64,000 nucleotides of DNA from HKST-UBA178 sp965223815 (GTDB taxonomy: Bacteria > Pseudomonadota > Gammaproteobacteria > Chromatiales > Chromatiaceae), in the NCBI GenBank assembly GCA_965223815.1, contig OZ245019.1, forward strand, positions 3,782,001 to 3,846,000, given 5' to 3'. Numbering within the stretch: position 1 is the stretch's first letter; every line of letters begins with the position of its first letter. The notes beneath the pieces are model-generated. The model was not told the origin of the DNA. It saw nothing but the letters and a program-made list of their open reading frames with translations, and did not search any database. Below are positions 62,019 to 64,000 of this stretch, piece by piece. A program made the translations under genes and the position numbers.

Positions 62019-62720
62019 GTGGAGACACTGAGCGAAGCCAGCCGTCAGGCGCTATACTTGTTATTTACGGGAGACAAGGCGCTGTGGACGATCATCGCCA
62101 TCTCCTTTACCGTGTCGCTACGCGCGATTTTGTTTGCCGCCCCTTTGGCACTGGCAATCGCCTTCCTTCTTGCCTATGTGAGATTTCCCGGGCGACGCCT
62201 GCTCATTTCCCTGTTCAACACCGCATTGTCCATTCCCGCAGTCGTGGTTGGTCTGACATTGTATATGCTATTGTCCCGTGCAGGACCGCTCGGAGATCTC
62301 AGGCTTCTTTTTACTCAGGATGCCATGATCATCGGCCAGATGGTGCTCTGTTTTCCAATCCTGGTTGCCATGGGTCACTCGGCGTTGCAGGCGACCGACA
62401 GGAGGGTGTGGGAAACCGCGCTAACATTGGGCGCCTCCCCCCTACGCGCAACGCTCACTGTTATACATGAAACGCGCTTCGGGCTGATGGCAGCACTGGT
62501 AGCCGGGTTTGGGCGAATCATCGCTGAGGTCGGCAGCTCCATGATGGTCGGGGGAAATATCCTCAACCACACCCGCAATATCCCCACCGCAATCGCGCTC
62601 GAGACCAGTCGTGGCAGCTTCGCCCAGGGGATTGCCCTGGGTCTGGTGCTTCTCCTGCTGGCGCTGGCCCTGAATCTCACTCTCTCCAGTATTCAAGGTA
62701 AAGGAGAGGTGTCGCCATGA
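62019..62720 (+). CDS. tupB: Tungstate ABC transporter permease
   Basis: A 233-residue inner-membrane permease with about five to six transmembrane segments (first near residues 23-50). The EAA-type cytoplasmic loop reads GRIIAEVGSSMMVGGNIL near 170-187; the MVGGNI form distinguishes TupB/WtpB-like tungstate permeases from ModB. The GTG start at 62019 gives METLSEASRQAL. It overlaps tupC by four bases (ATGA). The usual substrate-binding protein gene tupA is absent beside it; the 376 bases upstream contain no such frame. Confidence 0.87.
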   Translation: METLSEASRQALYLLFTGDKALWTIIAISFTVSLRAILFAAPLALAIAFLLAYVRFPGRRLLISLFNTALSIPAVVVGLTLYMLLSRAGPLGDLRLLFTQDAMIIGQMVLCFPILVAMGHSALQATDRRVWETALTLGASPLRATLTVIHETRFGLMAALVAGFGRIIAEVGSSMMVGGNILNHTRNIPTAIALETSRGSFAQGIALGLVLLLLALALNLTLSSIQGKGEVSP

Positions 62721-63418
62721 ATGCTGGAGAGTCTTCTAGCTGGCTGCAACTCAGAAACCTTGAGTTCAGCCATGGGGGCAGAATGATATTGCGCAATATC
62801 TCCATAGATATCGAACCGGGAGAACTGATTCTGCTTACCGGCCACAACGGGTCGGGAAAAACGACGCTACTACGTATAATTTCAGGCCTTCTGCCACCTG
62901 ACCGGGCTGAACTGGTCTATGCGAACCGCCATCATTCCTACGGTATCGGTAGCCGCAACTTCTTGCGAGCGAACACCTGCTATTTACATCAGCATCCCTA
63001 TTTATTCGACGCAACGGTTTTCAAAAACATCGCCTATGGGTTGAAACGGCGAGGGAAAAGTCGAACCGAAATAAACGCACGGGTTCACGAAGCGTTGCAG
63101 GCAGCGGGACTGGAACACCTGGCGGAACGTCATAGCCATGCGCTTTCAGGGGGTGAAAAGCAGCGTGTGGCCATGTTGCGAGCTTGGGTGCTCTCCCCTA
63201 AGTTAATGCTCCTGGACGAACCGGTAACCAACATGGACAAACCGGCACGCCAAAGGGGATTTTCTCTAATAAATCAAATGCGGGACGACGGTATCGCGGT
63301 GATTGTAACCAGCCACGATCCACAGCACGGTGAACTCAATATCAGCAACCACCTACACCTCTACCAGGGCCGTATGGTACGTAAGAAAACACCATTTACA
63401 CACCGCCAGGCGGTTTGA
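62717..63418 (+). CDS. tupC: Tungstate ABC transporter ATP-binding protein
   Basis: A 233-residue ABC ATPase energising the TupB permease. Walker A is GHNGSGKTT near residues 42-50, signature LSGGEKQRV near 143, Walker B LMLLDEPVTNMD and the H-loop SHD. It is shorter than ModC and lacks its C-terminal molybdate-binding domain, as is usual for TupC. It couples to tupB by overlap and is followed after about 68 bases by moeA, whose frame can even be read back to a TTG overlapping this stop. Confidence 0.88.
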   Translation: MNAGESSSWLQLRNLEFSHGGRMILRNISIDIEPGELILLTGHNGSGKTTLLRIISGLLPPDRAELVYANRHHSYGIGSRNFLRANTCYLHQHPYLFDATVFKNIAYGLKRRGKSRTEINARVHEALQAAGLEHLAERHSHALSGGEKQRVAMLRAWVLSPKLMLLDEPVTNMDKPARQRGFSLINQMRDDGIAVIVTSHDPQHGELNISNHLHLYQGRMVRKKTPFTHRQAV

Positions 63419-63486
63419 TAGACCCAGCTTACAAAGAGCCAGGTATTACTCCCAACTTGCCACCAAACACCAGTGACACCGACACA

Positions 63487-64000
63487 ATGAAAGATCAGAT
63501 TACGACGGCCTCCAGTTGCCAGGACCCAATGGAAAACGCTCTGAGTATGGATGACGCATTGAATACGATTCGACAACAGCTCACACCCATTTCCGACGAA
63601 CGGGTATTGGGCCTGAAGGAAGCGCTAGGTGGCGTACTGACCCAGGCCGTCGTTTCACCAATAGACGTTCCTGCCCATCGAAACTCCGCCATGGATGGAT
63701 ACGCTTTCAGTGGTGCGGACTTACCGGCCGAGGGGATTGCAGAGTTGAGGTTGGTCGGCACTGCCTTTGCGGGAAAACCCTTTAAGGGCAGCTTGAATCG
63801 TGGGGAATGTGTTCGCATTATGACGGGAGCCAAAATGCCAGAGGCTGCCGACACCGTTGTCATCCAGGAACAGGCCGAGTTGGAGGATGGGCTGATACGA
63901 GTGGACAATCGCAATAAACAGGGTCAAAACGTTCGCCAGGCTGGTGAAGATATCCCCCAAGGGTCCGAGGTACTGAGCCCCGGCACAGTGCTTGGAGCCC
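63487..64000 (+). CDS. moeA: Molybdopterin molybdenumtransferase MoeA (partial, cut by the window end)
   Basis: The first 171 codons of a MoeA-like protein, which inserts molybdenum or tungsten into the pterin dithiolene. The motif NSAMDGYA at residues 66-73 and RIMTGAKMP near 128 are diagnostic. The ATG at 63487 is assumed; an ATG at 63529 (MENALSMDDAL) would be closer to the usual length of the N-terminus, and a TTG at 63415 is also in frame. The reading frame runs off the right edge without a stop. Its position beside tupBC and opposite the tungsten enzyme suggests it may serve tungsten; family alone cannot decide. Confidence 0.9.
   Translation, partial: MKDQITTASSCQDPMENALSMDDALNTIRQQLTPISDERVLGLKEALGGVLTQAVVSPIDVPAHRNSAMDGYAFSGADLPAEGIAELRLVGTAFAGKPFKGSLNRGECVRIMTGAKMPEAADTVVIQEQAELEDGLIRVDNRNKQGQNVRQAGEDIPQGSEVLSPGTVLGA

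Noticed and set aside
1..64000. CRISPR arrays, insertion sequences, integrases, prophage genes or attachment sites
   Set aside because: No regularly spaced repeats, transposase or integrase motifs were visible; the toxin-antitoxin pair is the only mobile-type module.

Overview
The window reads as chromosomal DNA of a gammaproteobacterium. The gene orders leuC-leuD-leuB-asd-fimV-truA-trpF-trpB-trpA-accD and rimP-nusA-infB-rbfA-truB-rpsO-pnp are typical of that class. A complete exosortase A (XrtA/EpsH) exopolysaccharide locus and a tungsten aldehyde oxidoreductase island are common in environmental, often sulfur-cycling or aromatic-degrading, proteobacteria. The genus cannot be fixed from the sequence alone.

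Region 1 (1-24.4 kb) is an XrtA-type exopolysaccharide locus in two convergent blocks. The + block (297-6290) holds an asparagine-synthase-like amidotransferase, two exosortase-associated glycosyltransferases and a nucleotide-sugar 6-dehydrogenase. The - block (24428 down to 6322) begins with the export machinery: Wza-like lipoprotein, Wzz-like chain-length protein, BY-kinase-like ATPase, beta-barrel protein and ExeA-like ATPase. It continues with wecB, a polysaccharide deacetylase, a FemAB-like protein, the XrtA-EpsI fusion, two more glycosyltransferases, a second amidotransferase, a CapK-like adenylate-forming enzyme and an O-antigen-ligase-like protein. Together they would make, chain-length-control, export and modify a polysaccharide, and sort PEP-CTERM proteins. 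No PEP-CTERM substrate, initiating transferase, flippase or PrsK/PrsR regulator is visible, so those lie elsewhere.

Region 2 (24.8-38.6 kb) is metabolic core: cysZ, then on the - strand accD, trpA, trpB, trpF, truA, fimV, asd, leuB, leuD and leuC, with a divergent LysR regulator next to leuC. Region 3 (38.7-47.3 kb) holds a DUF2384/RES toxin-antitoxin pair, a stand-alone lpxD, an MFS transporter, aroC, a TolC-like outer-membrane channel, a 719-base stretch without a convincing gene, and an ABC exporter. Region 4 (47.4-56.2 kb) is the pnp-rpsO-truB-rbfA-infB-nusA-rimP translation/transcription cluster, preceded by two intrinsic-terminator hairpins, the second almost touching rimP.

Region 5 (56.5-64 kb) holds tpm and then a tungsten island. 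On the - strand are a four-cluster ferredoxin, a tungsten aldehyde:ferredoxin oxidoreductase, an FAD/NAD oxidoreductase, a MoaD-like protein and a 99-residue orphan with a glycine tail. This order resembles the NAD-coupled AorABC system described in Aromatoleum. Divergent from it are tupB, tupC (tungstate import, without a local tupA) and moeA (metal insertion, cut by the window end). The shared 376-base intergenic region carries a ModE-like operator candidate. This island is the part most worth following up. I found no rRNA, tRNA, CRISPR array, insertion sequence or prophage.
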